A DNA stretch of 15,581 bases from Thermodesulfobacteriota bacterium (GTDB taxonomy: Bacteria > Desulfobacterota > BSN033 > UBA1163), in assembly GCA_030024065.1 (NCBI GenBank), contig JASEIE010000041.1, positions 1 through 15,581 of the forward strand, read 5' to 3'. Positions 15,042 to 15,581 of the stretch are shown piece after piece. The translations under genes and the position numbers were made by a program. How positions within the stretch are numbered: the stretch's first letter is position 1; each line of letters begins with the position of its first letter. Under the pieces are notes generated by a model. That model was not told the origin of the DNA. It saw nothing but the letters and a program-made list of their open reading frames with translations, and ran no database searches.

Positions 15042-15070
15042 AATATAAAATAAAGGGAATAACATGTCAA
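15042..15070 (-). promoter_or_regulatory. Promoter of the second enoate reductase
   Basis: A perfect TTGACA (15065-15070) and TATATT (15042-15047) are spaced by 17 bases on the minus strand, an excellent sigma-70 type promoter. The leader to the ATG at 14952 would be about 80 bases. It lies only about 37 bases from the end of the neighbouring insertion sequence. Confidence 0.7.
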
Positions 15071-15106
15071 TGGAAATTGGTCCTAGCTCTTCCAAAAGCT
15101 GTTAGC

Positions 15107-15147
15107 TAAACTTGAAAAGTGCACTGTTTAAACTTCAAAAGTGCACT
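15107..15147. repeat. Two tandem terminal repeats of an insertion sequence
   Basis: TAAACTTGAAAAGTGCACT (15107-15125) and TAAACTTCAAAAGTGCACT (15129-15147) match at 18 of 19 positions with a period of 22. Each ends in the palindrome AGTGCACT. The transposase stop lies inside the inner copy. Such paired repeats at an element end are typical transposase binding sites. The opposite end is outside the window. Confidence 0.7.
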
Positions 15148-15581
15148 CCTTTTAAGTCAGAATTTTTGACTTTTTGGACATCGATTAACTTCCCCTCACA
15201 CCAAAATCGGATTTCGGAAATTTCCTCATCGAGGGGGTAAATACGAAGATTGACCTGTTTTCTTGGATCAGCGTGGACTTTGAATTGGAGATTGTGAATA
15301 GAGATTTTTCTATAGGAGTCTACAATTCTATCCATTCTGAGACAGAAAATATCTTTCACCGATTGGAAAGGAGGTTTGATTTTGAATTCTCTAAAGAGAG
15401 ACCATTTCTCTTTTAAAGCTCTTTGAAATCGGAGATAAGGGATCTCCTGAGTGGTGGAATGAACTTGGTGATGGTTATATCTTCGGAGTTCCTGGTTCAG
15501 GATCCTTTGAGCTTGTTGGATCTCGGTAACATCTTCTCTGACACAGGTTCGAATGAGGTGGTCCTGGAGCCAGCCATAGGG
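15135..15581 (-). CDS. Integrase-type transposase (IS481/ISNCY-like), C-terminal part
   Basis: The minus-strand frame is open from the window edge to a TGA at 15135, 148 codons, and continues beyond 15581. It begins with PYGWLQDHLIRTCVRED, equal to the conserved segment that follows the last catalytic glutamate in rve-type (RNase H fold) integrases. Then come a helical ELRRYNHHQVHSTT stretch and a C-terminal beta-rich domain (DSYRKISIHNLQFKVHADP), as in IS481/ISNCY and Mu-like transposases. The catalytic residues themselves lie outside the window. A GTG at 15359 is not a real start. No internal damage is seen in the visible part. Confidence 0.8.
   Translation of the reverse strand, partial: PYGWLQDHLIRTCVREDVTEIQQAQRILNQELRRYNHHQVHSTTQEIPYLRFQRALKEKWSLFREFKIKPPFQSVKDIFCLRMDRIVDSYRKISIHNLQFKVHADPRKQVNLRIYPLDEEISEIRFWCEGKLIDVQKVKNSDLKGVHF

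Larger units (their letters stand above)
15107..15581 (-). mobile_element. End of an integrase-type insertion sequence, cut by the window edge
   Basis: It consists of the tandem terminal repeats and the 3' part of the transposase gene. The exact outer boundary cannot be set because the other end and the target duplication are not in view. Confidence 0.65.

Noticed and set aside
15107..15147. CRISPR-like repeats
   Set aside because: Only two copies with a three-base gap, attached to a transposase gene; no spacers or cas genes in the window.

Overview
This window looks like a piece of an anaerobic or facultative bacterial chromosome, perhaps from a Desulfobacterota-like or related uncultured lineage. 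That placement is an inference from the gene families: two iron-sulfur flavoprotein enoate reductases, MmgE/PrpD proteins, a LeuCD-type hydro-lyase and an IclR regulator. No rRNA, tRNA or taxonomic marker is present. Composition is uneven. Hand-counted 60-base lines give about 37% G+C at 5101 but 58% at 11221 and 63% at 11881, so the left operon and the right cassette probably have different histories.

Left part (1-6448, minus strand): a compact operon read in the order IclR-type regulator, DRE-TIM metallolyase-family synthase or lyase (homocitrate synthase-like), MFS transporter, LeuC-type large subunit, LeuD-type small subunit, and an MmgE/PrpD gene that has lost its middle. A possible open frame runs off the left edge. 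There is no leuB and no LeuA regulatory domain, so this looks like uptake and metabolism of a branched di- or tricarboxylate, not leucine biosynthesis. The substrate cannot be read from the sequence.

Middle (6444-8640): mobile debris. A complete-looking insertion sequence has perfect 18-bp terminal inverted repeats and a 5-bp target duplication. Its transposase is split by a -1 shift at an A8 run and by what looks like a 7-base insertion that forms a palindrome. Next to it lies a heavily decayed minus-strand IS4-type transposase (DUF4372-like N-terminus). That relic is itself interrupted by a fold-back (MITE-like) element of about 180 bp with 40-base imperfect inverted arms.

Right part (8780-15070): a more GC-rich cassette of two large enoate-reductase flavoproteins (OYE barrel, Fe-S cluster, FAD/NAD domains) on either side of an intact MmgE/PrpD gene. 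The first is on the plus strand; the PrpD gene and the second reductase are on the minus strand. A MmgE/PrpD enzyme that makes a C=C bond and an enoate reductase that reduces one form a plausible functional pair. Promoters of good -35/-10 quality precede the second reductase and the PrpD gene, and the PrpD promoter carries a dyad over its -10.

Right edge (15107-15581): the 3' end of an integrase-type transposase, ending inside two 19-base tandem repeats (period 22) that look like the terminal binding sites of another insertion sequence.

The most interesting points are the unassigned synthase/LeuCD/PrpD/MFS operon, the enoate reductase that has lost the glycines of its second dinucleotide-binding motif, the nested fold-back element, and a pair of REP-like hairpins shared between the two halves.
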